Of a DNA stretch of 64,000 nucleotides, positions 17,383 to 27,382 are shown one piece after another. The stretch is from Variovorax sp. SG517 (lineage in GTDB: Bacteria; Pseudomonadota; Gammaproteobacteria; Burkholderiales; Burkholderiaceae_C): assembly GCF_013376045.1 (NCBI RefSeq), contig NZ_JABMJG010000008.1, forward strand, positions 186,001-250,000, read 5' to 3'. Numbering within the stretch: position 1 is the first letter of the stretch; the number at the start of each line of letters is the position of its first letter. Made by a program: the position numbers and the translations under genes. Under the pieces are notes generated by a model. That model saw only the letters and a program-made list of their open reading frames with translations. It made no database searches and had not been told where the DNA came from.

Positions 17383-18234
17383 GTGTCCGACCGCTCCGCC
17401 GTACTGCCCCAATACCTGTTTCCCAAGCAGGCCCTGACCAATTTCGCCGGCTGGGTCGCGGGCAAGGAGCGGGGCGCCGTGACGACGTGGATCATCCGGC
17501 GCTTCGTGGCCAAGTACGGCGTGGACATGGGCGAGGCGCTCGAGTCGGACATCCGCCACTACAAGAGCTTCAACCAGTTCTTCACGCGCGAGCTCAAACC
17601 CGGTGCGCGGCCCATCGCGCAGGCCGACCTGATCTGCCCGGTGGACGGCGCGATCAGCCAGTTCGGCGCCATCGAGGGCGACCAGATCTTCCAGGCCAAG
17701 GGCCACAACTACACGACCACGGCGCTGGTGGGCGGCGACGCCACGCTGGCCGCCAAGTTCGCGCACGGCAGCTTCGCCACGCTCTACCTGAGCCCGAAGG
17801 ACTACCACCGCATCCACATGCCCTGCGACGGCCGGCTGGTGCGCATGATCCACGTGCCGGGCGACCTGTTCTCGGTGAATCCGACGACGGCGCGCGGCGT
17901 GCCCGGCCTCTTCGCGCGCAACGAGCGCGTGGTCTGCGTCTTCGAATCGGCGCGCGGGCCCTTCGTGCTGGTGCTGGTGGGCGCCACCATCGTCGGGAGC
18001 ATGGCCACCGTGTGGCACGGCGTGGTCAACCCGCCGCGCGTGGGCGAACTGCGCGAGTGGCACTACACCGACCAGCAGATCGACATCCGCAAGGGCGACG
18101 AGATGGGCCGGTTCTTGCTGGGCTCCACCGTCGTCATGCTTTTCCCGGCGCCCGCGCTGGCCTTCAACCCGCAGTGGTCTCCAGGCCGCGCGATCCGGCT
18201 GGGCGAAGCCATGGCCGACTACGCCAATTTGTGA
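17383..18234 (+). CDS. psd: Phosphatidylserine decarboxylase proenzyme
   Basis: This 283-residue membrane-associated enzyme makes phosphatidylethanolamine. The proenzyme cleaves itself at the LGST motif (FLLGSTVVML), where Ser248 becomes the pyruvoyl cofactor of the small alpha chain. Other signatures are PVDGAISQFG, the YLSPKDYHRIHMPCDG segment with catalytic His, and FARNERVVC. Translation begins at a GTG (17383). It stands apart from the catabolic cluster and is a housekeeping gene. Confidence 0.95.
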   Translation: MSDRSAVLPQYLFPKQALTNFAGWVAGKERGAVTTWIIRRFVAKYGVDMGEALESDIRHYKSFNQFFTRELKPGARPIAQADLICPVDGAISQFGAIEGDQIFQAKGHNYTTTALVGGDATLAAKFAHGSFATLYLSPKDYHRIHMPCDGRLVRMIHVPGDLFSVNPTTARGVPGLFARNERVVCVFESARGPFVLVLVGATIVGSMATVWHGVVNPPRVGELREWHYTDQQIDIRKGDEMGRFLLGSTVVMLFPAPALAFNPQWSPGRAIRLGEAMADYANL

Positions 18235-18410
18235 GGCTTTGTCTCACAACCCGCACCCAGATTGCCTTCACAGCTACAAAACTAGTAGCATTCTCATCGA
18301 TTGAGCTATAGTCGCCGGCCAACGAGACGGTTCGTACCAACCACAAGAACGCGAGGCGTCGCGCTGCCCCACAGGCCGACGGCCCGCCCAGCTTCGAGGA
18401 GATGATGTCG

Positions 18411-18887
18411 ATGAGTACCAAGGAAACCGCAGCCGTCAGCCAGTTGCTCGCCCTGCTCGAAGCCCGCTACGCACTGCGCGTGCTCTGGGCGCTGCGCGAC
18501 GGCCACGCGCAGACTTTCCGCCTGCTGCAGGACAGCGTCGGCGGCATCACTCCCAACACGCTCAACACCCGCATCAAGGAACTGCGCGAGGCCGGCCTCG
18601 TCGGCCACGGCAGCGACGGCTACAGCCTCACGCTCAGCGGGCAGGACCTGCTCAAGCGCCTGTCGGACCTGCAGGCCTTTGCCGGCAAATGGCAGCTCGG
18701 CCAGATGAAGAAGGCCGCGGCCACCACGCCCGCTGCACCCGCCGCCGCACCCACCGCTGCCGCCACGGCCACCTCGGCCGCCCCCGCCGCAACCCCGGTC
18801 GCGCCGGCTGCGGCCCCCTCTCCCGATCCCCTCGCGGCGCCTGCGCCTACGCCCGCGGCGCCCGGCGACGACACCAGCCACGGCTGA
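18411..18887 (+). CDS. HxlR-like winged-helix regulator with Ala/Pro-rich tail
   Basis: This 158-residue protein has an HxlR-type winged helix at about 5-95. The pattern LLALLEARYALRVLWALRDG, TFRLLQDSVGGITPNTLNTR and IKELREAGLV matches the family. Residues from about 100 onward are a low-complexity Ala/Pro/Thr tail, which is unusual for HxlR proteins and may be a flexible linker or an artefact of high GC drift. I chose the ATG at 18411 because GAGGAG lies nine bases upstream. Targets are unknown; an FKBP isomerase gene follows 84 bases later. Confidence 0.75.
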   Translation: MSTKETAAVSQLLALLEARYALRVLWALRDGHAQTFRLLQDSVGGITPNTLNTRIKELREAGLVGHGSDGYSLTLSGQDLLKRLSDLQAFAGKWQLGQMKKAAATTPAAPAAAPTAAATATSAAPAATPVAPAAAPSPDPLAAPAPTPAAPGDDTSHG

Positions 18888-18971
18888 CGGACGGCAGGGC
18901 CGCCTGCCGGGCCTCGGTAAACTCCGCGCCTTCGATCCACGGATCTCACATCGACGCAAGGAGCGTTTCCC

Positions 18972-19322
18972 ATGCCCACCACTCCCTCCGGCCTGCAATA
19001 CGAAGACACCGAAGTCGGCACCGGCGCCGAAGCCAAGGCTGGCCACCACGTGCACGTGCACTACACCGGCTGGCTCTACAACGACGGCGTGCAAGGCGCC
19101 AAGTTCGACTCCAGCCGCGACCGCAACGACCCCTTCGCGTTCTCGCTGGGCGCTGGTCAGGTCATCAAGGGCTGGGACGAAGGCGTGGCCGGCATGAAGA
19201 TCGGCGGCAAGCGCACGCTGATCATTCCCGCATCGCTGGGCTACGGCGCTCGCGGCGCGGGCGGCGTGATCCCCCCGAACGCGACCCTGAAGTTCGACGT
19301 CGAGCTGCTCGACGCGCACTGA
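18972..19322 (+). CDS. FKBP-type peptidyl-prolyl cis-trans isomerase
   Basis: This 116-residue single-domain FKBP catalyses proline isomerisation. It shows the canonical pattern HVHYTGWLYNDG, KFDSSRDRNDPFAFSLGAGQ, VIKGWDEGVAGMKIGGKRTL and YGARGAGGVIPPNATLKFDVELL. No signal peptide is present, so it is cytoplasmic. The ATG at 18972 is preceded by AAGGAG. A strong terminator follows, so it is probably a unit of its own. Confidence 0.94.
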   Translation: MPTTPSGLQYEDTEVGTGAEAKAGHHVHVHYTGWLYNDGVQGAKFDSSRDRNDPFAFSLGAGQVIKGWDEGVAGMKIGGKRTLIIPASLGYGARGAGGVIPPNATLKFDVELLDAH

Positions 19323-19342
19323 GCCTCCCAGCTGACGGCTCC

Positions 19343-19366
19343 AAGGCCCGGTTCCGGGCCTTTTTC
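19343..19366 (+). terminator. Rho-independent terminator after the FKBP gene
   Basis: A seven-pair stem GGCCCGG/CCGGGCC with a TT loop is followed by TTTTT. The preceding AA can extend the stem. It lies 20 bases after the FKBP stop codon. Confidence 0.9.
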
Positions 19367-19399
19367 TGTCTCGGAGGTCGTTTCGACCCCATTTTTTCG

Positions 19400-19427
19400 C
19401 TTGAAATGCCTCTGGCCAGCCCCAAGT
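19400..19427 (+). promoter_or_regulatory. Sigma-32 (heat-shock) promoter of grpE
   Basis: CTTGAAA (19400-19406), a 13-base spacer and CCCCAAGT (19420-19427) match the sigma-32 consensus CTTGAAA/CCCCATNT closely. It lies 45 bases upstream of the grpE start and after the FKBP terminator. Confidence 0.85.
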
Positions 19428-19472
19428 GGCTGGCTATCGTTTGTTTTCCGGCACGTGCCGGTTCTTTGAAAA

Positions 19473-20045
19473 ATGTCTGACCCGCAACAATCCGCACAGA
19501 ATTCTCAAATGCTGCAAGGCGAGCCAAGCCCCGAAGAACTGGAGGCAGCGCAAGCCGCCAATGAAGCCGAGGCGCTGGACGCGCTGGCCGTCGCCCAGGG
19601 CGAACTCGCCGCGCTGCAGACCAAGAATGCCGAGCTCGCCGACCAGTACCTGCGCGCCCAGGCAGACGTGCAGAACGCCCGCCGCCGCGCCGACGAGGAA
19701 GTCAGCAAGGCCCGCAAGTTCGCCGTCGAGGCCTTCGCCGAAAGCCTGCTGCCGGTGACCGACAGCCTGGAAGCCGGCCTGGCCGTCAAGGACGCCACGC
19801 CCGAGCAGATCCGCGAAGGCGCCGAAGCCACGCTGCGCCAGCTCAAGAGCGCGCTCGAACGCAACAAGGTGATCGAGGTGGCCCCCGCCCCCGGCACCAA
19901 GTTCGACCCGCACCAGCACCAGGCCATCTCGATGGTGCCCGCCGACCAGGAGCCGAACACCGTGGTGAGCGTGCTGCAGAAGGGCTACACCATCAACGAC
20001 CGCGTGCTGCGCCCCGCGCTGGTCACGGTCAGCGCGCCGAAGTGA
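19473..20045 (+). CDS. grpE: Nucleotide exchange factor GrpE
   Basis: GrpE (190 residues) releases ADP from DnaK in the chaperone cycle. The N-terminal half is a long coiled coil (about 25-100) with the conserved LRAQADVQNARRRADEEV region. The C-terminal beta wing includes FDPHQHQAISMVP and VVSVLQKGYTINDRVLRPA. Its order grpE-dnaK-dnaJ and a sigma-32 promoter upstream support the assignment. Confidence 0.96.
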   Translation: MSDPQQSAQNSQMLQGEPSPEELEAAQAANEAEALDALAVAQGELAALQTKNAELADQYLRAQADVQNARRRADEEVSKARKFAVEAFAESLLPVTDSLEAGLAVKDATPEQIREGAEATLRQLKSALERNKVIEVAPAPGTKFDPHQHQAISMVPADQEPNTVVSVLQKGYTINDRVLRPALVTVSAPK

Positions 20046-20093
20046 ACGGCACCGCGGCACACAAGATTCCCACAGGAAATCCCCGCTTCATAC

Positions 20094-20121
20094 CTTGAAT
20101 CGCGACGGGTTATCCACAAGT
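20094..20121 (+). promoter_or_regulatory. Probable second sigma-32 promoter, upstream of dnaK
   Basis: CTTGAAT, 13 bases, then CCACAAGT. This has the same spacer length as the grpE promoter and matches the -10 box CCCCAAGT at 7 of 8 positions. It would let dnaK be transcribed apart from grpE. The 9-mer TTATCCACA, identical to the consensus DnaA box, overlaps it at 20110-20118. Confidence 0.6.
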
Positions 20122-20160
20122 TCATAACAACATATTTTTCAGGCTTTCAGGAGTAAGAAC

Positions 20161-22098
<1,938 letters not shown>

Positions 22099-22125
22099 TC
22101 TCCAGCCCGCCGACCAAGGCTGGAA

Positions 22126-22150
22126 CACCTGAAAGGGTGCTCCAGCCTTT
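22126..22150 (+). terminator. Rho-independent terminator after dnaK
   Basis: An inverted repeat AAGGCTGGA/TCCAGCCTT with inner CACC/GGTG pairs and a short A-rich loop is followed by TTTCTC. It lies between dnaK and dnaJ and may attenuate rather than stop transcription into dnaJ. Confidence 0.75.
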
Positions 22151-22207
22151 CTCGCTTCAAGTTACCCGAGTTCCAGCTGCTTCCCCTGATCTCCCGATCG
22201 ACCTGCC

Positions 22208-23341
22208 ATGGCCACCAAACGCGACTACTACGAAACCCTCGGCGTCCCCAAGAACGCCAGCGAGGAAGAAATCAAGAAGGCTTATCGCAAGCTCGCGATG
22301 AAGCACCACCCTGACCGCAACCACGGCGATACCTCGAAGGAGGCCGAGGCCAAGTTCAAGGAGGTGAAGGAAGCCTACGAAATGCTGTCCGACGGGCAGA
22401 AGCGCGCGGCCTACGACCAGTACGGCCATGCCGGCGTCGACCCCAACATGCGCGGCGGCCCGGGCGCTGAAGGCTTCGGCGGCTTCGCGGAAGCCTTCGG
22501 CGACATCTTCGGCGACGTGTTCGGCGGCGGCCGGGGCCGCGGAGGCGGCCGGCAGGTCTTCCGCGGCAGCGACCTGAGCTACGCGATGGAGATCACGCTC
22601 GAGGAAGCCGCAGAGGGCAAGACCACCGAGATCCGCATTCCCACCTGGGACGAATGCGAGACCTGCCACGGCTCGGGCGCGAAGCCCGGCACCAAGCCCA
22701 TCACCTGCACCACCTGCCACGGCGCGGGCGCGGTGCAGATGCGCCAGGGCTTCTTCAGCGTGCAGCAGACCTGCCCCACATGCCACGGCAGCGGCAAGAT
22801 CATTCCCGAGCCCTGCACCGCATGCCACGGCCAGGGCAAGATCAAGCGCAACAAGACGCTCGAAGTGAAGATCCGCGCCGGCATCGACGACGGCCAGCGC
22901 ATGCGCGTGACGGGCAGCGGCGAGCCCGGCGTCAACGGCGGCCCGCCGGGCGACCTGTACATCGAGATCCGGCTCAAGAAGCACGACATCTTCGAGCGCG
23001 ACGGCGACAACCTGCACTGCGTGGTGCCCGTGAGCGTGACCACCGCTGCACTGGGGGGCGAGATCAACGTGCCCACGCTCAAGGGCGCGGCGGCCATCGA
23101 CATTCCCGAAGGCACGCAGAGCGGCAAGCAGTTCCGCCTGCGCGGCAAGGGCATCAAGGGCGTGAACTCGAGCTACCCGGGCGACCTGTACTGCCACGTG
23201 CGCGTCGAGACGCCGGTGAAGCTCACCGAGTTCCAGCGCAAGCTGCTCAAGGAACTCGACGAGTCGCTCAAGAAGGGCGGCGAGAAGCACAGCCCGACCG
23301 ACAAGGGCTGGTTCGACAAGGCGAAGGAATTCTTCAGCTAA
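22208..23341 (+). CDS. dnaJ: Chaperone DnaJ (Hsp40)
   Basis: This 377-residue type I Hsp40 stimulates DnaK ATPase. The J domain (about 4-70) carries HPD at 34-36. A Gly/Phe-rich stretch follows (about 75-115). The zinc domain has four CxxCxGxG repeats (CETCHGSG, CTTCHGAG, CPTCHGSG, CTACHGQG). The C-terminal substrate-binding domains include GDLYIEIRLKKHDIFERDGD. It is complete and lies 109 bases after dnaK. Confidence 0.98.
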   Translation: MATKRDYYETLGVPKNASEEEIKKAYRKLAMKHHPDRNHGDTSKEAEAKFKEVKEAYEMLSDGQKRAAYDQYGHAGVDPNMRGGPGAEGFGGFAEAFGDIFGDVFGGGRGRGGGRQVFRGSDLSYAMEITLEEAAEGKTTEIRIPTWDECETCHGSGAKPGTKPITCTTCHGAGAVQMRQGFFSVQQTCPTCHGSGKIIPEPCTACHGQGKIKRNKTLEVKIRAGIDDGQRMRVTGSGEPGVNGGPPGDLYIEIRLKKHDIFERDGDNLHCVVPVSVTTAALGGEINVPTLKGAAAIDIPEGTQSGKQFRLRGKGIKGVNSSYPGDLYCHVRVETPVKLTEFQRKLLKELDESLKKGGEKHSPTDKGWFDKAKEFFS

Positions 23342-23492
23342 CGAATCGGAAAGCACCAAAGGCGTGCAAGGAGGGGCAGCCCAGGGGCCGTTCCAGTGCG
23401 CCATACGGTGCTGGCGAGATGCGCGGATCCTTCTCCGCGTCGGGCATGTAGCACCTGAGACTTCACTCCTCGCGGGACCACCCGCTTCCAGC

Positions 23493-23514
23493 AAGGGCCG
23501 CACTGCGGCCCTTT
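23493..23514 (+). terminator. Rho-independent terminator downstream of dnaJ
   Basis: GGGCCGC/GCGGCCC with an ACT loop, flanked by AA and TTT, forms a nine-pair stem. It is 150 bases after the dnaJ stop. Confidence 0.75.
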
Positions 23515-24115
23515 GCCGTTTCAGGGCCTCCACGTTGGTGCATGCGGGCCTTCCAGCCTTCAGGCAGGCACGCCGCCAGTGCGCTTCGCACCTTCCCACG
23601 TCGCAGAACATGCCGGCTCACTCCCGGGCGAGCCGGCCTCCCACACAGGTTCGCGCAAGCGACCCATCGCAAAGTGGCGCGAGGATTGCTTTTATATTTT
23701 TTTGAGCTGAACAATAAACCGAACGGCAGATCGCGCGTTATTGCAACAGGAGACGCTCTTTTTTGAGCTGCGAAGCTCAATAGGCGATTTTTTCCCGGAG
23801 AAAAGCCAAAGGCGGACGATGGCCATTCGGCATAGGTGTTTCACCCGGAGAGAATTAGGAAAGCGAGCCTTTGAATTTACCTGAAATCCGGAAATTTGTT
23901 CCTTGTTTTTTGTTGAACTTTACTTGGCGTCGTGGTTCTGAATTAACAAATGATTTGCCGGGTTCAATCTTTGCTTTATGCTGATTGTTAGCAGATTGTG
24001 GTAAGGGAGTTTTCCGCGGCATGCAGCCATGGGCAGGCACACCTTTTAATGTTGCGCAAGGCCCCTGCTGCACGCCATCGGGCATAAAGCCCATCGACCT
24101 GAAGGAGGCGTGACC
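23515..24115 (+). other. 601-bp gene-free, AT-rich leader region of prkA
   Basis: I find no credible gene here. From about 23680 the base composition turns AT-rich, unlike the flanks. A near-copy of TTTTTTGAGCTG occurs twice (23697-23709 and 23759-23770). A perfect inverted repeat TTGAGCT-GCGA-AGCTCAA lies at 23763-23780. Several short hairpins follow at 23800-23850 (GCC-AAA-GGC, GCC-ATTC-GGC, GGTG-TTT-CACC), bracketed by two CCCGGAGA copies at 23794 and 23844. A Shine-Dalgarno GAAGGAGG is at 24101-24108. I looked for a sigma-54 promoter and did not find a good one. A promoter region with a structured 5' leader is plausible. Confidence 0.6.
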
Positions 24116-26038
24116 ATGGATGTGATCAGCAACTTTGCCGCCCGCTACGAGCGCACCCGCGAGGAAGTCATCTCGCTGCAGGACTACCTGGACATCTGCA
24201 AGCGCGATCCCATGGCTTACGCCACGGCTTCCGAGCGCATGCTCAAGGCCATCGGGGAGCCCCAGCTGGTCGACACCCGCAACGATCCCCGGCTTTCGCG
24301 GATCTTCGCCAACAAGGTCATCAAGATCTATCCGGCGTTCAAGGAGTTCTATGGCATGGAAGACGCCATAGAGCAAGTGGTGTCCTATTTCCGCCACGCC
24401 GCGCAGGGGCTGGAAGAAAAGAAGCAAATCCTTTACCTGCTGGGCCCGGTGGGCGGCGGCAAGAGCTCGATCGCCGAGCGCCTGAAGCAGCTCATGGAGC
24501 ACGTTCCCTTCTACGCGATCCAGGGCTCGCCGGTGAACGAATCGCCGCTGGGCCTCTTCGATACGGTCGAAGACGGCGAGATCCTTGAAAAGGAATACGG
24601 CATCCCGAGCCGCTACCTGAATCGAATTCTCTCGCCCTGGGCCGTCAAGCGGCTCGAGGAGTACGGGGGCGACATCCGCCAGTTCAAGGTGGTCAAGCGC
24701 TACCCGTCGGTGCTTCGGCAGATCGCGGTCGCCAAGACCGAGCCGGGCGACGAGAACAACCAGGACATCTCCTCGCTGGTCGGCAAGGTCGACATCCGCA
24801 AGCTCGAGACCTTCGCCCAGGACGACCCCGACGCCTACTCCTACTCCGGTGGCCTGTGCCTGGCCAACCAGGGCCTGCTGGAGTTCGTGGAAATGTTCAA
24901 GGCGCCGATCAAGGTGCTGCACCCGCTGCTGACCGCCACGCAGGAAAGCAACTTCAAGGGCACCGAAGGCTTCGGCGCCATTCCCTTCGACGGCATCGTG
25001 CTCGCGCACAGCAACGAGAGCGAATGGAAGGCCTTCCGCAACAACAAGAACAACGAGGCCTTCCTCGACCGGATCTACATCGTCAAGGTGCCCTACTGCC
25101 TGCGCGCCTCGGAAGAGATCAAGATCTACGAGAAGCTGGTGCGCAACTCTTCGCTGGCGAAGGCGCCCTGTGCTCCCGGAACGCTGCGCATGATGGCCCA
25201 GCTCTCGGTGCTCACGCGCCTGAAGGAGCCCGAGAACTCCAGCACCTTCAGCAAGATGCAGGTGTACGACGGCGAGAACCTCAAGGACACCGACCCGAAG
25301 GCCAAGTCCATCCAGGAGTACCGCGACTACGCGGGCGTGGACGAGGGCATGAGCGGCGTTTCCACCCGCTTCGCCTTCAAGATCATCTCGAAGGTCTTCA
25401 ACTTCGACAGTTCCGAGGTCGCCGCCAACCCGGTGCACCTGATGTATGTGCTCGAACAGCAGATCGAGCGCGAGCAGTTCCCGCCGGAAGTCGAGCAGAA
25501 GTACATCAGCTACATCAAGGAGTTGCTGGCGCCGCGCTATGCGGAGTTCATCGGCAAGGAGATCCAGACCGCCTACCTCGAGAGCTACAGCGAGTACGGC
25601 CAGAACATCTTCGACCGCTACGTCACCTACGCCGACTACTGGATCCAGGACCAGGAGTTCCGGGACGTGGACACCGGCGAAGTCTTCGACCGCGCCTCGC
25701 TCAACGCCGAGCTCGAGAAGATCGAGCGGCCCGCCGGCATCGGCAACCCGAAGGATTTCCGCAACGAGATCGTCAACTTCGTGCTGCGCGCGCGGGCCGG
25801 CAACGCGGGGCGCAACCCGGCGTGGACCAGCTACGAGAAGCTGCGCTCGGTGATCGAGAAGAAGATGTTCTCCAACACCGAGGAGCTGCTGCCGGTGATC
25901 AGCTTCAACACCAAGAGCAGCGCCGACGAGCAGAAGAAGCACGAAGACTTCGTGACCCGCATGGTCGAGAAGGGCTATACGGCCAAGCAGGTTCGCCTGC
26001 TGTGCGAGTGGTACCTGCGGGTGCGCAAGAGCTCATAG
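24116..26038 (+). CDS. prkA: PrkA-family serine protein kinase / AAA protein (YeaG)
   Basis: This 640-residue cytoplasmic protein belongs to the PrkA/YeaG family, linked in enterobacteria to starvation and stress adaptation. It has an N-terminal AAA-type ATPase part with Walker A GPVGGGKSS at about 109-117 and a C-terminal kinase-like region. Family segments such as SPLGLFDTVEDGEILEKEYG and NNKNNEAFLDRIYIVKVPYC are present. The ATG at 24116 has GAAGGAGG seven bases upstream, which decides the start. It begins the conserved prkA-yeaH-spoVR run. Confidence 0.95.
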   Translation: MDVISNFAARYERTREEVISLQDYLDICKRDPMAYATASERMLKAIGEPQLVDTRNDPRLSRIFANKVIKIYPAFKEFYGMEDAIEQVVSYFRHAAQGLEEKKQILYLLGPVGGGKSSIAERLKQLMEHVPFYAIQGSPVNESPLGLFDTVEDGEILEKEYGIPSRYLNRILSPWAVKRLEEYGGDIRQFKVVKRYPSVLRQIAVAKTEPGDENNQDISSLVGKVDIRKLETFAQDDPDAYSYSGGLCLANQGLLEFVEMFKAPIKVLHPLLTATQESNFKGTEGFGAIPFDGIVLAHSNESEWKAFRNNKNNEAFLDRIYIVKVPYCLRASEEIKIYEKLVRNSSLAKAPCAPGTLRMMAQLSVLTRLKEPENSSTFSKMQVYDGENLKDTDPKAKSIQEYRDYAGVDEGMSGVSTRFAFKIISKVFNFDSSEVAANPVHLMYVLEQQIEREQFPPEVEQKYISYIKELLAPRYAEFIGKEIQTAYLESYSEYGQNIFDRYVTYADYWIQDQEFRDVDTGEVFDRASLNAELEKIERPAGIGNPKDFRNEIVNFVLRARAGNAGRNPAWTSYEKLRSVIEKKMFSNTEELLPVISFNTKSSADEQKKHEDFVTRMVEKGYTAKQVRLLCEWYLRVRKSS

Positions 26039-26089
26039 AAAAACGGCCCTTCCGATCGTTCTCTCTTTGCAAGGAGCGTTGACAACATC

Positions 26090-27382
26090 GTGGCCATCCT
26101 GCAGCAGATCATCGACCGCCGGCTATCGGGCAAGAACAAGTCCATTGGCAACCGCGAGCGCTTCCTCAGGCGCTACAAGGGGCAGATCCAGGAAGCGGTG
26201 AGGCGCGCCGTCAGCGGCCGCAACATCCGCGAACTGGAGCAAGGCGAAGACGTGACCCTGCCGCGCCACGACGTGTCCGAGCCCGTGTTCGGCCACGCTC
26301 GCGGCGGCGACCGCGAATACGTGCACCCGGGCAACCAGGAATACCTGAAGGGCGACCGCATCAAGCGCCCCGAAGGCGGCGGCGGAGGCGGCTCGGGCAG
26401 CGGGGAAGCCAGCGACAGCGGCGAAGGCGAGGACGACTTCGTCTTCCGCCTCACGCGCGAGGAGTTCATGCGCGTCTTCTTCGACGACCTGGCGCTGCCG
26501 CACCTCATCCGCACCCAGATCGCCGACGTGCCCGAGTGGAAGAGCCACCGGGCCGGCTTCACCAGCGACGGCTCGCCCAACAACCTGCACGTGGTGCGCT
26601 CGATGCGCGGTGCCCTCGCCCGCCGCATCGCGCTGGGCGGCGAACCGCGCAAGGAGCTCAAGCGGCTGGAGGCGCACCTCGAAAGCCTGCGCAAGCATCC
26701 GCAGTTCGAGCAGCCCTTCATCCAGAAGGAAATCCGCGAGACGGAAGAGCGCATCGCCGAGGTGCGCCGAACCATGCGGCACGTGCCCTACATCGACCCC
26801 ATCGACCTGCGCTACCGCAACCGCGTGAAGACGCCGGTGCCCAGCGCCAAGGCCGTGATGTTCTGCCTGATGGACGTCTCGGGCTCGATGGACGAGGCGC
26901 GCAAGGACATGGCCAAGCGCTTCTTCATGCTGCTGTACATGTTTCTCACGCGGCACTACGAGAAGATCGACCTGGTCTTCCTGCGCCACCACACGCAGGC
27001 GCAGGAGGTAACGGAGGAAGAGTTCTTCCACGCCACCGAGACCGGCGGCACGGTGGTGTCGAGCGCGCTGGTGCTGATGGACGAGATCATCAAGGCGCGC
27101 TACCCCAGCGGCGAATGGAACGTCTACGGCGCGCAGGCCAGCGACGGCGACAACTGGCACCAGGACAGTGGCCGCTGCCGCGAGCTGCTGGTCGAGAACA
27201 TCCTGCCGGTGGTTCGCTACTACGCCTACGTGCAGGTGGCCGAGACCGAGCAGAACCTGTGGCAGGAATACCAGCAGCTCGAGGGCGTGGAGCCCAACTT
27301 CGCGATGCGCAAGGTGTCCGACGCGCAGGACATCTACCCGGTCTTCCGCGACCTGTTCAAGAAGGAAGGGGTCACGTCATGA
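26090..27382 (+). CDS. yeaH: YeaH/DUF444 family VWA-like protein
   Basis: This 430-residue DUF444 protein is the usual partner of PrkA. A charged N-terminal region leads to a Gly-rich, Ser/Asp/Glu-rich linker (about 95-125). The C-terminal half is a von Willebrand A-like fold with the MIDAS motif DVSGSMDEA at about 263-271 and a later TGGTVVSSAL. Translation starts at a GTG (26090). Its stop overlaps the spoVR start, which implies translational coupling. Its exact role is not established by the sequence. Confidence 0.93.
   Translation: MAILQQIIDRRLSGKNKSIGNRERFLRRYKGQIQEAVRRAVSGRNIRELEQGEDVTLPRHDVSEPVFGHARGGDREYVHPGNQEYLKGDRIKRPEGGGGGGSGSGEASDSGEGEDDFVFRLTREEFMRVFFDDLALPHLIRTQIADVPEWKSHRAGFTSDGSPNNLHVVRSMRGALARRIALGGEPRKELKRLEAHLESLRKHPQFEQPFIQKEIRETEERIAEVRRTMRHVPYIDPIDLRYRNRVKTPVPSAKAVMFCLMDVSGSMDEARKDMAKRFFMLLYMFLTRHYEKIDLVFLRHHTQAQEVTEEEFFHATETGGTVVSSALVLMDEIIKARYPSGEWNVYGAQASDGDNWHQDSGRCRELLVENILPVVRYYAYVQVAETEQNLWQEYQQLEGVEPNFAMRKVSDAQDIYPVFRDLFKKEGVTS

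Noticed and set aside
18271..18290. GCTAC/GTAGC inverted repeat upstream of the HxlR-like gene
   Set aside because: The arms are five bases only and no second copy was found in the window, so it is not distinguishable from chance.
20110..20118. TTATCCACA as a sign of a replication origin
   Set aside because: Only one copy is present, no dnaA or dnaN gene is nearby, and it overlaps a probable sigma-32 promoter; a single 9-mer is expected by chance in a window of this size.
23780..23860. A c-di-GMP, guanidine or fluoride riboswitch in the prkA leader
   Set aside because: Isolated short matches such as GGACGA occur, but the required conserved cores and paired stems are not all present.
24000..24115. 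A sigma-54 promoter in front of prkA
   Set aside because: GGCAC occurs near 24037 but no GC lies at the correct distance for the -12 element.
23855..25942. A 695-residue minus-strand open frame across prkA
   Set aside because: It is antisense to prkA, has no recognisable domain, and reaches into the AT-rich leader only by chance.
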